This document shows, piece by piece, positions 11,066-22,600 of a DNA stretch of 64,000 bases; the first letter of the stretch is position 1, and every line of letters begins with the position of its first letter. This DNA comes from Achatina immaculata. Its lineage: Eukaryota; Mollusca; Gastropoda; Stylommatophora; Achatinidae. The notes under the pieces were generated by a model. That model was not told the DNA's origin, searched no databases, and worked only from the letters and a program-made list of their open reading frames with translations. Made by a program: the position numbers and the translations under genes. The stretch is taken from assembly GCA_009760885.1 (NCBI GenBank), contig CM019692.1, positions 54,483,762 to 54,547,761 on the forward strand, read 5' to 3'.

Positions 11066-11504
11066 TTTCCCTGGTGTTTATAGTCAGTTCAATTCCCTTC
11101 CACATATTCTTCATTTTTCTGACAAATACAGTCCATTATTCTGTTTTTCATGCTACTTGTCAGTTTATTATAATGGGGTGATTTTGTTTTTCAAAACAAT
11201 TTTACTGTTATTATATAATTTTTTGTTGACATCCTCTTTTTTGACTTGCGTTTTCGATGACTATGTTGTTCTCTAACCTCTGTTTTTACACATGTCAAAA
11301 ATATTCCAGATGCCTTTTCTTCATTATTTTAAACCGTATTCCATGTTCTGCCGTTTACTTCAGAACTTCTACACTTGTTTATTTCATGACCAGACATATG
11401 TTTAGTCTGTGTCCAAAAACACATTTCTGTTGCTCCTCATAATCTTTGTGTGTTTCAGCGTTTTCTGTTACAAACACACAGAAGCTTGGGATAGTGGTAG
11501 CTTA
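11066..11504. other. unassigned stretch between LINE fragments
   Basis: T-rich sequence with no reading that I can tie to a family. It may be degraded LINE sequence. Confidence 0.4.
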
Positions 11505-13045
11505 CATTCATCATCATCAGTTGCCGTGCCGACTGGCGTTGGCTATTAAGCTTCTCCAGAGTACACGATCCTTCATGCAGGCCATTACCTCATTTGGTGA
11601 TCTTCTCTCACACCATCTCTTCAGACTGTCCAGTGTCATTTCTCTCCGTCTTCCCCTAGCTCTTCTTCCTTCTATTTTTCCTGTTGTTATAACATTTTCA
11701 ATGCCCCCCCCCCCCCGCGGCCTCGTCTCATTGCATGTCAAATGCAAGTACATTGTCTCTCTCTTATTTTATTTTCTCCTACATTCTCCATCAGTTATTT
11801 TTACTGTCCAGTGAATTCACAACATTCTTCTTATAAACTACATTTCAACTGGTTACAATGATTTTTGTGCAAACTGCCTATTGTCCATGATTCACTTCCA
11901 TATAATAAGAGAGGTTAAAATATCGCATTTTATGACTTGTTTCTAACAGTCATTGATAACGATGTGTTGTATAATATATGTATCATTCTTTGAAGTGCAG
12001 TCTTTGCTTGTCCTGTTTCGTTCGTAATTTCTGTTCTACATTTCCCATCTGCTCCAAAGTAGTTGAATTTTTGCACTTGCTTTAGAATAGTTTCATTTAA
12101 TTATATACTGCAGTCTGGTGGATGTTCCTTAGATATAACTATAGCCTCTGTGTTTTTGATGTTCAAAGTAAGGCCTTTCTGTTCACTTTCTTTGACGACT
12201 CTATCCAAGAGATTTTGCAGGTCTTGTTGGTTCCCATCTGTAAGTACTGTGTCGTCAGCATACCAAAGATTGTTAATATTGTATCCTCCGACTTTTATAC
12301 CTGGTTCTGTAAAGATCGTTCTCAGAATATTCTCGCTGAACAGAGAAAAAAAGGTCTGGAGATAGTACACATCCCTGCCACACTTCTTGTTTTATTGTTT
12401 GTTGTTTTCCAGTTTTGTTGTCAACTCGAATCGCTGCTTCCTGCTGCCAGTATAGATGTTTTACAGTCCTCAGGTCTTTGCCATCTATGTTTATGTCTTT
12501 AAGAATTGTAATAATCTAATCTTTCTTCACTTTGTCGAATGTCCTGATGTAATCAGTGAAGCATAAGTATAGATCTTTCTGTTAGTGTTCGCAAAGTATA
12601 AATAGCAGTATGTGTTCCTTTTCCTTCAACAAATCCGAATTGTTCATCTGCTTTTTTCCATTTGTATCTTTTTCCTTGTTCTTCTCATAATTTTGAGAAG
12701 TAGCTTCGTTACGTGACATGAGAGGCTTACAGTCTTGTTGCCCTGACTGTTTTTTGCACCTGGTTTCTTTGGTAGTGCTATAAACGTGGATTTAAGCAGG
12801 TCAAACCTGACATATAACCACTGTTGTAAACGTGGTTCAGTAACTTGGTTATTATTTTTATTCGTATCTCCTCTAGCGCCTCTATTTCTTCTATTGTTAT
12901 ATTATCAGGCACAGTAGCGTCTTCTTTCTTCATGTGTTTGATGGCATCTATGCCATTACTTCTCAATGAAATAACTCTTTTTGTTAAACTGAACCAAACC
13001 CCTCCATTTACCTTCATTACTAGAACCAGTGTTACCGCAGTCGTC
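11505..13045 (-). pseudogene. LINE-A, partial and heavily mutated
   Basis: Minus strand, 13045 down to 11505. The linker KKEDATVPDNITIEEIEALE lies near 12900. Then come degraded fingers, [19 protein letters not shown], and the catalytic box [20 protein letters not shown] near 12270, followed by NIKNTEAIVISK and the C-terminal GIENVITTGKIEGRRARG through LIANASRHGN. A (GAT)n tail lies at 11508-11518 on the complementary strand. Several frame breaks and one C-rich tract (11703-11717) interrupt it. Confidence 0.9.
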
Positions 13046-13662
13046 ACTTTTCCTTACTAAAATGACTTACCGTTTCTACAAACTATTTAATATCTTTCTG
13101 ATAACCAAATTGCTATCATTCTGATAATCATTTTACAATCATCCTAACAAACTAATTTTGTTCTTGAAATAGATTTTCAAAGTTTCGTAAAATGTAATTT
13201 ATTTAGTTCTTTCAATTAATCATAAAACTTATTGAACATAATCACAATACTTAATGTCATAACAATAAATAATAAGACAGGAATGACAAAGTGCATACAG
13301 TTTTACCTACATCTGGTCTACCATGTGGACCTTAGGCTAAACTTAGTAAGGCCATCCACACTCTTGATCTTTCAGCTTTACAGTTTATCTCCTGATATAA
13401 AGCTCGCTCGCTCTCTTGCTCTCTCGCCCGCTCGCTCACTCACTCACTCACTCACTCACTCACTCACTCACTCAAAACTGTACCTACACAGGTTATAACC
13501 AGCATAGGCCAATTAAAGGTTATTTTCTGCCAGGCCTCATTCTCCTACAGCCTAACAGATAATACGTCACTGCCCACACCACCATATGCCACATTTAGAA
13601 TATTTACTGCAATATCCGCAAGGGAGCCTACTGTCACGATGGGACACATGAATGATACTCAC
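13046..13662 (-). other. intronic DNA downstream of receptor A Ig exon
   Basis: Non-coding. Holds a (CACT)n microsatellite at about 13434-13474 preceded by a (GCTC)-rich run. Nothing else recognised. Confidence 0.6.
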
Positions 13663-14010
13663 CTTCACCCGTTACTGTACATGTTTAAAATTTCCCAGCC
13701 TCAAACTGAAAATCCAGGCTACTGTTTGCACCGTTTGATATCTTGAACACGTAAGTTTCAGGTCCTCCATTGTCTCTACTGAAGATGATCAAAGTGAGCA
13801 CAGCAAGGGACGGATTCAGCTCTACAGACGAGACGGAGTACTGGTCCTTGTCCACCTCAGAAGATGATGAACCTTGACCTAGTTGTAGACCAAAGTCTGT
13901 AGGAACTGGGTACCCGTAGACTTCCAGTGTTACCAGGATGTTGCTCCCAGGGTCAAAATTGAACTTCCGGTTACTATCACTGGGCAAGTGAGATCTGACA
14001 GCAGGCGGAC
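13663..14010 (-). pseudogene. receptor A Ig-like exon 2, one in-frame stop
   Basis: The acceptor gacttccag precedes 14010, and the exon ends at a good donor (gaag|gtgagt) at 13663. Both boundaries are phase 1, as expected for a one-exon Ig domain. The 116-codon exon reads PPAVRSHLPS, then NILVTLEVYGYPVPTDFGL, VSSVELNPSLAVLTLIIFS and ETYVFKISNGANSS. That is the beta-strand pattern of an Ig-like domain without the usual cysteine pair. A TAA stop (13685-13687) interrupts the last strand before CTVTGE. The intact form of this domain type is common next to the membrane anchor in gastropod Ig receptors, from memory of family style. Confidence 0.75.
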
Positions 14011-15029
14011 CTGGAAGTCAGTGTTTTAACATTTAAAAGAAGAAAGTATTCTCAGTAAGATAGAACAAATTAACAAGAACGTAAAAGAACAAATATGTGA
14101 AACTATCACATTTTCATGACAGAAACAACTTGTTAATGATATATTTGTTAGTTGTATGACGCGTCTTATCATGTGATGAGAGAAGCTTGTTTGTTAGACA
14201 GATGAGCAGCACTAATAAGTGAACGGCTGTTAGATTTATTGTTACTGTGATAGTGGGTACAACAGATGAGGTTTAAATTTCTTCAGTTGTATTTAAAAAC
14301 ATGTCAAAACTAGATTGTTCAGTTTCTATGAAAAGACCACAACACCTCTACCAAAGGCAGAGATTTATAGACACTTACAAGATTGAGAAGCACATCGACC
14401 ACCAACGACAACTTTGCTAAACTTCACTCTTGACCTTAGCTCAGTCACTCTTAACCCTGGCTAATTCACTCTTGACCCTGGCTAGTTCATTCTCGACCCT
14501 GGTTTATTCACTCTTGACCCTGGCTAATTCACTCTTGACCCTGGCTAGTTCATTCTCGACCCTGGTTTATTCACTCTTGACCCTGGCTAATTCACTCTTG
14601 ACTCTGGCTTAAATCTGGCTTAATCTACACTCTTAAACTCAAAGAGAAAAGCAACAAAAGATAACTTTCCAGCGGAAATACTAAAGAAAATATAGACTCT
14701 CTTCTGCCACATCTCCGCAAGCTCCTCGTCTAGCACTGAAAAGAGGGGGGGGGGGGAGAGAGGGGGGTTTTGATTCCTCCACTCTTGACCTCAGAGTGAA
14801 GTTGTCATCACTTTAATATCCCTGGGATATTCTCCAAGTCAAGGATACAAGACTGTCGCTGCGGGGAGGTTTGAAAACATCAAACACAAAGAAAAGAATG
14901 AAAGATGACATGACAGTTAGGTTCGGGATGAAGCTGGCGAGAAAATAAAACAAATATTCCTGCTCTGACAGTAAAAGATGATGAAATCTGTATATTCCAT
15001 TCTTCGCCTTCGAGTTGATGAAGTATTGC
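14011..15029. other. receptor A intron with short repeats
   Basis: Holds a 21-bp repeat at 14420-14612 and a G-rich tract at 14739-14769, and otherwise no gene. The reading at 14813-15049 (-) has no recognisable domain. Confidence 0.55.
14420..14612. repeat. 21-bp minisatellite with 63-bp higher-order unit
   Basis: Units of cactcttgaccctggctaat plus t repeat about nine times. Variants alternate as three types (..ctaatt, ..ctagtt, ..tttatt), giving a 63-bp higher-order repeat. The period is a multiple of three, so a 60-codon open reading results, which is an artefact. Confidence 0.9.
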
Positions 15030-15070
15030 TCTAGAAGATTTTGATCCATTCACATTGAAACGTACAATTC
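15030..15070 (-). pseudogene. relic of an Ig exon 5' end
   Basis: The sequence from the acceptor (tttattacag, 15071-15080) through GIVRFNVNGSK is almost the same as the start of the Ig exon at 18471, and the homology continues about 45 bp into the upstream intron. After about twelve codons the similarity ends, so the remainder of the domain was lost or replaced. Confidence 0.65.
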
Positions 15071-16379
15071 CTGTAATAAAACATACAATTTATATTCGAG
15101 AACCATGAAACGTCGTTGCAAGCCATGTATTTCTAATCGGCCAAGGTTAGTTCCTTCATTTAGTTCAGAGACAGATATTCACCCTGAAAGGTCAAACTTC
15201 GTGGAGCCCTGTCTTTGGCCCTGGTTTGTCAAATTTCTTCACGTTATGGTCAGGTGAACGTCTACTACACACTGGCGATTGATCTTTGATTTTCATGATT
15301 CAGATTTAGAGAACATTTCCTTTTTTTAAACTTTTACTTCGATACAATTTTCATCAGTTATATTCGCTCAAGTATTATGACAAACAGATTTGCCTTGTTT
15401 GGAAGATCTGTGCACTGACTTAAATACATATTACATCACAAGACTGTGCCAGCCATGAGAAGTGCTGCTCTGATGCTTGGCACATTCACAAAAGCTGATA
15501 TCTGCCTGCTTCAAAACCATCTCCTTGGACTAAAATATAACAGTGGATAAAACAGTGGGAGAAAAGTATTCCTTATTGTCAGTATTTTTCTTGCAGCTAA
15601 GTGTGAAGATCATGTCACTGATTGGTCTCCTAGACATAACACCACGCTGTGACTGGGGCAGTGCTCGCTCTGCTAGTTTCTGCTGTAGCTTCAGGATAAC
15701 CCAGGTCATGGTAAAACTTGTTACATTTAACAGTGAAAGCCCTCTGCAGGCAGACAAAAATGCAAACGTGTACTACAAGAGTTTAAATTTAGAGGACAAT
15801 TAATGAATAATGAACGAATTAGGAAACAAATATTGTAAAAACATTAAAAGGTGGAATTCATGATCACTGCGTGTCTTGCCTCAAAGCTCTGGCGATCATG
15901 ACTCTGTCTTAGGTGACCTTTGTTGTTCTAATCATTTCAAATCCTGTTCTTCCCCTCTTTTTATCTGGTCAGTTCACCGAGATCTTTGTCTGTTCCTTCG
16001 GTTTCTTTCTTTGTCTTATTTACTTCACTTTTCCAGTGGTTACGAAGATCTCTGTTGTCTTCTTTCTTTGTCTTATTTACTTCAGTTCTCCAGTGGTTAC
16101 GAAGATCTCTGTTGTCTTCTGTGGCTTAAGATTTGAACTTGTTTCCATTGTTCTCCCACGTCTCTGAGACTTCATCGTTAGAAAGCAAAAAATTAGAATT
16201 CAAATCTCACATTAGGGAACATTTCAAGATAAACTAGCAAAGTGCAACAAAGTAACAGATCAGTGGACAGAATGAAGAAATGAACTTGAGTGAACTCGAT
16301 CATTTTTACCGTAAAAGCAAGAGGCATAGTTAAATTAACGTAATTTGATATAATCAATCAGTCTCTGTGAGACTATATG
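15071..16379. other. receptor A intron, unassigned
   Basis: No clear gene. A 57-bp segment (gtggttacgaagatctctgt region) is tandemly duplicated at about 16010-16120. The reading at 15543-15803 (+) was examined and not assigned. Confidence 0.5.
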
Positions 16380-17530
16380 ATCTTCTTCTTCTTCTTCTTC
16401 ATCTTTTTCTTCTTCTTCTTCGTTCGCTTCTACCACCAAAATCGCACTGTGATCCTACTGAATTTACAACTGTGGTCCTCGTTAGGTCCCGTGGTCTCCT
16501 GTGTGGTCCCCGAAAGGACCACACGAGATCCACGAGAGGACCACAAGAGGTTCAGAGTATCCCAGGGCTTTAGCCTGTATTCTTGGTGGGTCTTGGAAGC
16601 GGGATTGCGTGACACCGTGGTTTTCGTTGCACCAGTTTAGTCTAGGGTTGGACTTTCTCTCCCGAAGACCTCGACGTGTTTAGGATATCAGTGCATCCCC
16701 GCTGGGTGAGAGGCGGTAGCCCACCCAGGCCAGAGTTGGACCTTCTCACAGGAAAACCTCGACGTGTTTTGAGATACCCTTGTATCACCGCCGGGTGAGA
16801 GGTGGTTGCCCACCCAGTCCAGAGTTGGACTTTCTCACTGGAAAACCTCAGCGTGATTAGGATACGCAAACATCCCCGCCGGGTGAGAGGTGGTTGCCTA
16901 TCTAGACTGCCCTGGTCCAGTGTCTCCCACTTCAGCATTTTGCGGTCGTGGCCGCTACCCTTCCTAGTTGTGACCAGGCTGGAGCTTTTGTCCAGGAGGA
17001 CGAATCCTCGCCACTAGTGACTTCCACCCCTGGGTTGAGCCGGTTTAGGCATATTATCTCAGTATGGGCGTGTTTGGGACGTGACCGACCTCTAGAGCAG
17101 AGGTACTGTGACATGCATAGCCTTCAAGATTCACCCCTGGTATGAGCCGGTTTAGGCAAAATTCACCAGTATGGGTGTATACCAGGCGTTACTGACCTCT
17201 AGAGTGGAGGTGGCATGACATGTCTAGCCATCAAGTTCCACCCCTAGTGTGTGCCGGTTTAGGCATATTTCAGCAGTGTAGGTGTATTTCGGACGTGGCC
17301 GGCCTCTAGAGCAGAGGTGCCGTGGTATATGAAGCTCTTGCAGCGATACTACTGGACATACCGATTAAACTTCACTTTATCTTTTCCACTACCTTTCACA
17401 TCGGCACCGCACAGCAACCATTATTTCTCTTCCGCATTTCTTCCTTGACCGGGAGGAGCTTCACTCCACGCGCGGCATTCGAAGAGTCTCGCCAGTCGCT
17501 TAGACTGTATGATGATGATGATGATGATGA
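16380..17530. repeat. composite repeat with 88-bp and 107-bp tandem blocks
   Basis: Begins with (CTT)n then CGTTCGC. Three 88-89 bp units start at 16649, 16737 and 16826 (each with ttggac..tctc and ccgggtgagaggtggt). Three 106-107 bp units start at 17024, 17131 and 17237 (each with cacccct, gccggtttaggca and cctctagag). It ends in (GAT)n at 17511-17530. Base composition is markedly more GC-rich than its surroundings. No coding potential with recognisable domains. It could be the body or the 5' UTR of an unrecognised retroelement. Confidence 0.7.
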
Positions 17531-17924
17531 AATTTATAATATCATGTTACTAAACTGTTTCTGTTTGCAGTCTTACCATCAGCTACTGTCCTTGTCTTCA
17601 ATCATTTCTTTAGTTAAACACAGCCACCAGGCAATCAACAATGTCTGCTCCTACAGACCATATTAATGTATATTCTTACAGAACTGCCTTCCTTGGGAGA
17701 TGATGATGATAGTTTCAAGTCCCTGCTGATCTGTGCAGCGTGTGTTTCTGTAGTTTCTGTCTTCTTTAAAAAAGTGACGTTATTTTCTTTTCTTTGCTGG
17801 ACCATCAAATCGATGTTGACTTTATCCTCATCGTTGTTGATCTCAGACCACTTTACAAGTCTCTTGTTCAGAGAATGACAATGTTTAAAGTAATAAGAAT
17901 TAGCCAGATCTTTATGTTTATGGG
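17531..17924. other. unassigned stretch between repeats
   Basis: Two readings, on opposite strands, cover it (17635-17973 minus and 17666-17878 plus). The minus reading is polar and has no recognisable domain. No call. Confidence 0.4.
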
Positions 17925-18075
17925 TAGCAGAGAATTCTGGGAAAGTACAGCGGTCAGGCGTGGTTCTGACCACATCAGACTTTCATGAGCCGAAGGTCAC
18001 GGAAAAAACGGGCCTAACAACGTATTCCCCAACATGCTTTAATGGCGTGGAAACGGGAATTTGACCTTACCTTTA
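17925..18075 (+). repeat. SINE body fragment
   Basis: Matches, in the opposite orientation, the 3' body of the tRNA-derived SINE at 36499-36772: 'ctgaccacatcagactttc', then 'attccccaacatgctttaat' and ggcgtggaaacgg. The tRNA-like head is missing. Confidence 0.75.
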
Positions 18076-18189
18076 TATCAAAAGCAACTTAGAAATTACG
18101 CTGACTGTTACAGCTACTGACAAAAGTAACGAGAGGTTTTATAGAAAGTTCACAGTTCGTTCTGAATCAGTAAGAAATGATAAACTTAC

Positions 18190-18471
18190 ATCTGACATTG
18201 ACGTCCACGTGTGCCTGACGACCTCCAGGTGTAGAACCAAATCCACTGACCCCCTTACACGTGTACCTGCCCGAGTCCTCACACTGAACTTTAGCGAGGG
18301 TAGTCAGTAAAAGATCAGTGTCAGATCTTTCTTCTTGGATTCTTCCTAACCCAGTCCCGACCAACACGGCCACAGATGTCGGGTTCCCGTACACCTTACA
18401 CTCAAAGCTGACGTCAGATCCTGGCTCAGCGATAACAGACTTTGACCCGTTCACATTGAAACGTACAACTC
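18190..18471 (-). CDS. receptor A Ig domain exon 1
   Basis: A complete 282-bp exon with acceptor attacag and donor gat|gtaagt, both phase 1, and no stop. It reads GVVRFNVNGSKSVIAEP, GSDVSFECKVYGNP, then LLLTTLAKVQCEDSGRYTCK and HVDVNVR. FEC and the D-S-G-R-Y-T-C motif are the classic B- and F-strand cysteines with the tyrosine corner of an Ig domain. The core tryptophan is absent, as is common in divergent mollusc Ig domains. An extra cysteine (VQC) precedes the F strand. The start, middle and end are open, so this exon could still be in a live gene, but the exons downstream on the strand (13663, 10034, 9403) are broken. An extracellular ligand-binding role is inferred from the fold only. Confidence 0.85.
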
Positions 18472-18599
18472 CTGTAATAAAACATACAATTTATATCCGA
18501 GAATCATGAAACTTAGTTGCAAGATTGTTTTAAGAGTATAACGAACTAAAAAGGCTATTTCTGTATAAAAATGTGATTTAAATTCGTCTGAGATACTAA

Positions 18600-18920
18600 T
18601 GCAGGTCTGTGGTATTGTTATATTGATAGGGTGAGTGTCTGTGCTAATGTTATAGTGAGAGGGTTAGTGTCAGTTTTATTATTATAGTGACAGGATGAGT
18701 GTATATGATGTTATTATAATGACACAGTGAGTGTATATAGTATTATTATAATGAGGAGGTGTATATATGGTATTACTATACTAAGAAAGTGATGTCTAGT
18801 ATTATAGTGAGAGTGTGTGTGAGCGTCTCTGGTATTATTAAAGTGTAAAGTTGAGTGTATATAGTATTATTATAATGAGAATGTGTGTATATGGTATTAT
18901 TATAGTGAGAAGGTGAAAGG
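18600..18920. repeat. imperfect 29-32 bp minisatellite, truncated by the gap
   Basis: Units such as 'gtgtatatagtattattata' plus atgagaaggt. They belong to the same kind as the large array at 45180-48825. The array runs into the assembly gap. Confidence 0.85.
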
Positions 18921-19020
18921 NNNNNNNNNNNNNNNNNNNNNNNNNNNNNNNNNNNNNNNNNNNNNNNNNNNNNNNNNNNNNNNNNNNNNNNNNNNNNNNN
19001 NNNNNNNNNNNNNNNNNNNN
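18921..19020. other. assembly gap, 100 N
   Basis: Exactly 100 N, the usual placeholder for a gap of unknown size. It separates a minisatellite on the left from the start of a copy of the 36.5-38.5 kb block on the right. Confidence 0.99.
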
Positions 19021-19295
19021 ATGTAAAGAGAAAATCCCCGTTTCCACGTCATTAAGGCATATTGGGGAATACAGTGTTAGGCCGGTATTTTCCATGACCT
19101 TTGGCACAAGAAAGTCTGATGTGGTCAGTATCACGCCTGGCCGCTTTACCTTCCCAGATTTCTCTGGTATCAATTTTTAGAGGCTGGGACAACCCCGGGG
19201 CCTTTTTGGTGTGTACCAGACAAAAAAAATCCCACAGCTGGGACCGAACCCCTTACCACCAGATTAGTACACCGAGCGCCTAAAAACTCAGCTAA
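19021..19295 (-). repeat. tRNA-derived SINE, copy next to the gap
   Basis: Nearly identical to the SINE at 36499-36772. The head on the minus strand has the B-box-like ggttcggtccc, but the A-box end is altered here (cctaaaaactcagc instead of cctaaccaccaagc). The 3' end abuts the gap. Confidence 0.82.
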
Positions 19296-19641
19296 TATTG
19301 AAAGACATTATTTTAATGATTATGTTGATAGCAATATAAGCTAACGACTAACATATAAATTGATGATTCATTTGTTTGATTTTGCTAAGCATGTAAAGAG
19401 CTGGTTTACGTCACTATAAGTTTATGATTATTTGAAGAAGCATTATTGTTTGTTTACCTTTCATTGGTGCAGTTCTGAATGTGTTAATATGTGTAACCTT
19501 CAACCTTTCATTTACCTATAAAAGATAAAATACCAAGAATAAAAATACATATATAATATCTTGTGAGTTACAGACAATTATCAGCGCCACTAAAATCATA
19601 TTTATTCCCACAGTGAGAAGTCGGCCATGGTGGGAGCTCTA
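19296..19641. other. downstream flank of tail exon
   Basis: Non-coding DNA repeated at 36773-37118. A poly(A) signal for the minus-strand gene is not clear. AT-rich stretch ataaaa at about 19534 is the same in both copies. Confidence 0.55.
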
Positions 19642-19817
19642 CTAAGGTGGTACCTCGTATATGCTCTCTCGAACATTTTCATAGATTTCCTCATCTGTCA
19701 TTGCCTTGTCATACAATTCAGTACTACTAGACCCTGATGGGTTGCTTAGACGGATAGATCCCTTTTTCTCTGACTGTTCTGTGGCTGTAGGAGATGTCTG
19801 TATCTTAGAGTCTGGAG
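19642..19817 (-). CDS. orphan receptor cytoplasmic-tail exon
   Basis: Intact terminal exon: acceptor ttttcag, phase 1 entry, then PDSKIQTSPTATEQSEKK and a stop at 19642-19644. The 57-codon tail has three tyrosine motifs: TELYDKAM, EEIYENV and ESIYEVPP. YENV fits the pYxNx consensus known for Grb2-type SH2 binding. None exactly fits the ITIM pattern. The protein is identical to the one at 37119-37294. No transmembrane exon follows upstream before LINE-C, LINE-B and other repeats, so this copy is an orphan exon unless its gene crosses a very long intron. Confidence 0.8.
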
Positions 19818-20399
19818 CTGAAAAGAGCAAAATAAAATACAGATAAACAACAACAACAACAACAACAGATTGTCACATGTTTCATGTCTCCAGTATCACA
19901 GACGTCTAAAATCTTTCACCAGTCTCAGTATTTCTTCCAATATTCAGTATTTTGTAGTATTTTGTTGTTAGTCACAACATTCCTCTGACATGTCAATCAA
20001 GGGAACAACATCGACATAAATGGATGGACAACATTTAAAACAAAATATGACCTGGATTCAGCTTGGCTTGGAGCATGGTGGAAAAAAATGGGATAGAATA
20101 AGGTGAAGATTTATTGCAGCCAAACTTTCATAGGAAGAAACAGTAGGATGATCATGACAAAATAATGCAGGGATTATGGGAAGTATTTACCCTTCATTTT
20201 ATATAATTTCAACTGTCAATGTATTCTCATGACAGACCTCTTACATGCAAACAGTGTATCGTACTACTTACATAATGTATCATACCACTTACATACAACC
20301 AATGTAACTTAATACTTACATACAAATAATGTACATTACCGCTTACGTAGAAACAATGTATCATAGTACTTACAATCACTGTATTGTACTACTTACATA

Positions 20400-21185
20400 A
20401 GGTATTGTACTTATCTTATATCTTATATCCTTCCCTTGCTGTTAAACGTCACATAAGGCTCGCAAAGTAGTTCGGTAATTTTTCCTGTCTTCAGCGAGTC
20501 TTTCAACCTCATCAAGGGATTTTATGCCTGTTAATTTGACCTCTCTTAACAATGTCCTCTTCAGAGTTTCACGCGGACTGCCTCTTTTTCCTTCGGCCTG
20601 TTGTGTTCCACCTGATAGCTTGTTTTGGGGTTCTTTGTTCATTTCTTCTGATCAAGTGACCAACATATGTCCATCTCCTTTTCCTGATCACCTATGAGAC
20701 TGGTTGTTGTTCAGTCATCTGTCTTATCTCTGCATTGTTCTTGAATGCGTTACACTTGATGCCGAGTATTTTCTTTAGGCATGTGTTTTCAAAAGAGTCT
20801 AATTTCTTTTCTATTTCTTTAGTTGTTTTCCAGCTTTCGCATGCATAAATGAGGGTGGAAATCACATTTGAATTGAATAGTCTTAACTTGGTTTTTGTGC
20901 TTATAACTTATGAATTCCATATGTTCTCAAGATTCTTAAAGATTGATGCTGCTTTTACAATTCTGATTCTAACTTCCTTTCTTGTCTCACCATCCTGGTC
21001 TCTGTAGCTGCAAGGGAATGCAAATTGATTGACTTCTTTAATATCTGTCCATTCTATGTGTATTTTTCCATTTTGATTGATAGGAATTTTCATTATTTTT
21101 GTTTTGTTTTTGCTAATTTCAAGTCCTATTTTGCTAGCCTGTGAAGACAGGCTATCTGTTTTTTCTTGCATGGAATTCACATTAT
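20400..21185 (-). pseudogene. LINE-C 3' end
   Basis: Minus strand. Sequence after the FADD box begins at about 21185 (NVNSMQEKTDSLSSQASKIG, LEISKNKTKIMKIP), continues with the EVNQF..L.SY..QDG strand and ends with RGSPRETLKRTLLREVKLTG and the stop at 20442, then an (ATAAG)-type tail at 20406-20432. Frames are broken. The same insertion point, relative to the tail exon, is shared with the copy at 37870, so the insertion predates that duplication. Confidence 0.88.
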
Positions 21186-21489
21186 AAGTGATAAAAGAAT
21201 TAAAGCAAGAACACTCTCGTAACCGCTTTATAGACTCTACCTGCACCTGCCTAACTGTCTGCTAACTATCCACCGCTGCAACATTTATAAACAAGGTGAG
21301 AAGGGCATAATAAACAACTTTTCACCTCCATGTCTCAGGTTTTAAAAACTGCCTACATCCTGGACTTCTATAAGAGACTTTTTTAAAGCCACACCTGGCC
21401 AAACATAAAAACATCCGTATACAGATTCTGTTCTTTCAGAGTTTACGAGTGGAGGTAACCTATGAATGTCATACATTAATTCTTTGTTC
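21186..21489. other. unassigned stretch between LINEs
   Basis: About 300 bp of non-repetitive sequence with no gene or element recognised. It may be part of an old LINE-B. Confidence 0.4.
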
Positions 21490-22215
21490 AAGGCTAGCAT
21501 AAACTAATGTTAGTCCGTAAGAATAGCGAAGAGCAGAACCTCTATCTTAATGTGAAAAAAACTAAATTGATGACAACTGACAAAACAAACAGGCAGCTGA
21601 AATATGTATCAATGAGGAAAAATTGGAAGAAGTGAAGAGATTTGAATATCTTGGATCACTATTAACTAATAATGGAGATTCAACGAGAGAAATTAAAAGG
21701 ACATCTATCGCTCTTCTTAAAGTAAAACAACTAAAGAATCTGTAGAGAGGAGCAGACAGAACTACAAAAATAAGATTTTTAAGGGCATGCATCTTTCCCA
21801 TCGCAACATAAGCCTGTGAGACCTGGACACTTAACAAAACAGCTGAGAAGCACATAAATGCCTTTGAATGTAAATGCTACAGAAGAGTTCTTCAAATATC
21901 ATGGATACAAGACGAACAAATATATCCATACTACAAGAACTTAATATTGAAGAAGGCTGGCTAGTAAAGGGGATTAAACAGAGACAATTTAAATATTTTA
22001 AATATCGTCATGATAATTCAGAGAATACCGTCCTGGAAGTATACATAATTTGAGGAAAAGAAAGAGAGGAAGACCAAGGCGAAGATGGGTGCAAGACATC
22101 GGTGATAATCTGCAAATGGACGCATCAGCAGCAGGCCATCTTTCTTACAACCGAAAGACCTACAGGAGAGCTGTTAGGGAGGCAAAGTTCCGCAAGGGAG
22201 ATGCAAATGACTGAC
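21490..22215 (+). pseudogene. LINE-B C-terminal fragment, degraded
   Basis: Plus strand. It aligns with 54135-54850: VRKNSEEQNLYLNVKKTK, FEYLGSLLTNNGD, then fragments of RTTKIRFLRAC and EEGWLVK, and ends with 'gaggcaaagttccgcaaggg'. Multiple stops and frameshifts. Confidence 0.88.
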
Positions 22216-22600
22216 AGATGACCTGCTGCAGACGTTAGGGATAGAAAAACGATCATACTCTTGCATCCTTCTATAGCTACACAAGGATCTGCCCTCAACG
22301 GTTACTGTGCTTGACATATCGGCTGATGTAGGTCGTTCAAATCGAATGTTTGATATAGGCGATTTTTAATCCAGAGACTTTTTGTCTTCTGTACTCCCCG
22401 AAAAAGTATAAATTATGATGATGTTATGGGAGCTGTGTCTTCACCATCTTGGTAAAGTGTCTTCTCCCCTTTTCAACCATCACAGACAAAACTGAGGACA
22501 GAAATAAGAAAACAAAGATTACTCGTGTCAATTATTTATTACTCCGTGTTGGTAAATCTGTTTCTCAGTACCCAGATATAGAGACAGACCCCAGGAGATT
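22216..22600. other. unassigned stretch
   Basis: Contains the start of a 131-residue plus reading (22449-22844), which runs into the Penelope-type terminal repeat and shows no known domain. Not called as a gene. Confidence 0.45.

Noticed and set aside
15543..15803. 86-residue plus reading that seemed like an Ig or receptor exon
   Set aside because: No cysteine pattern, no phase-compatible splice sites, and on the opposite strand to the receptor exons.
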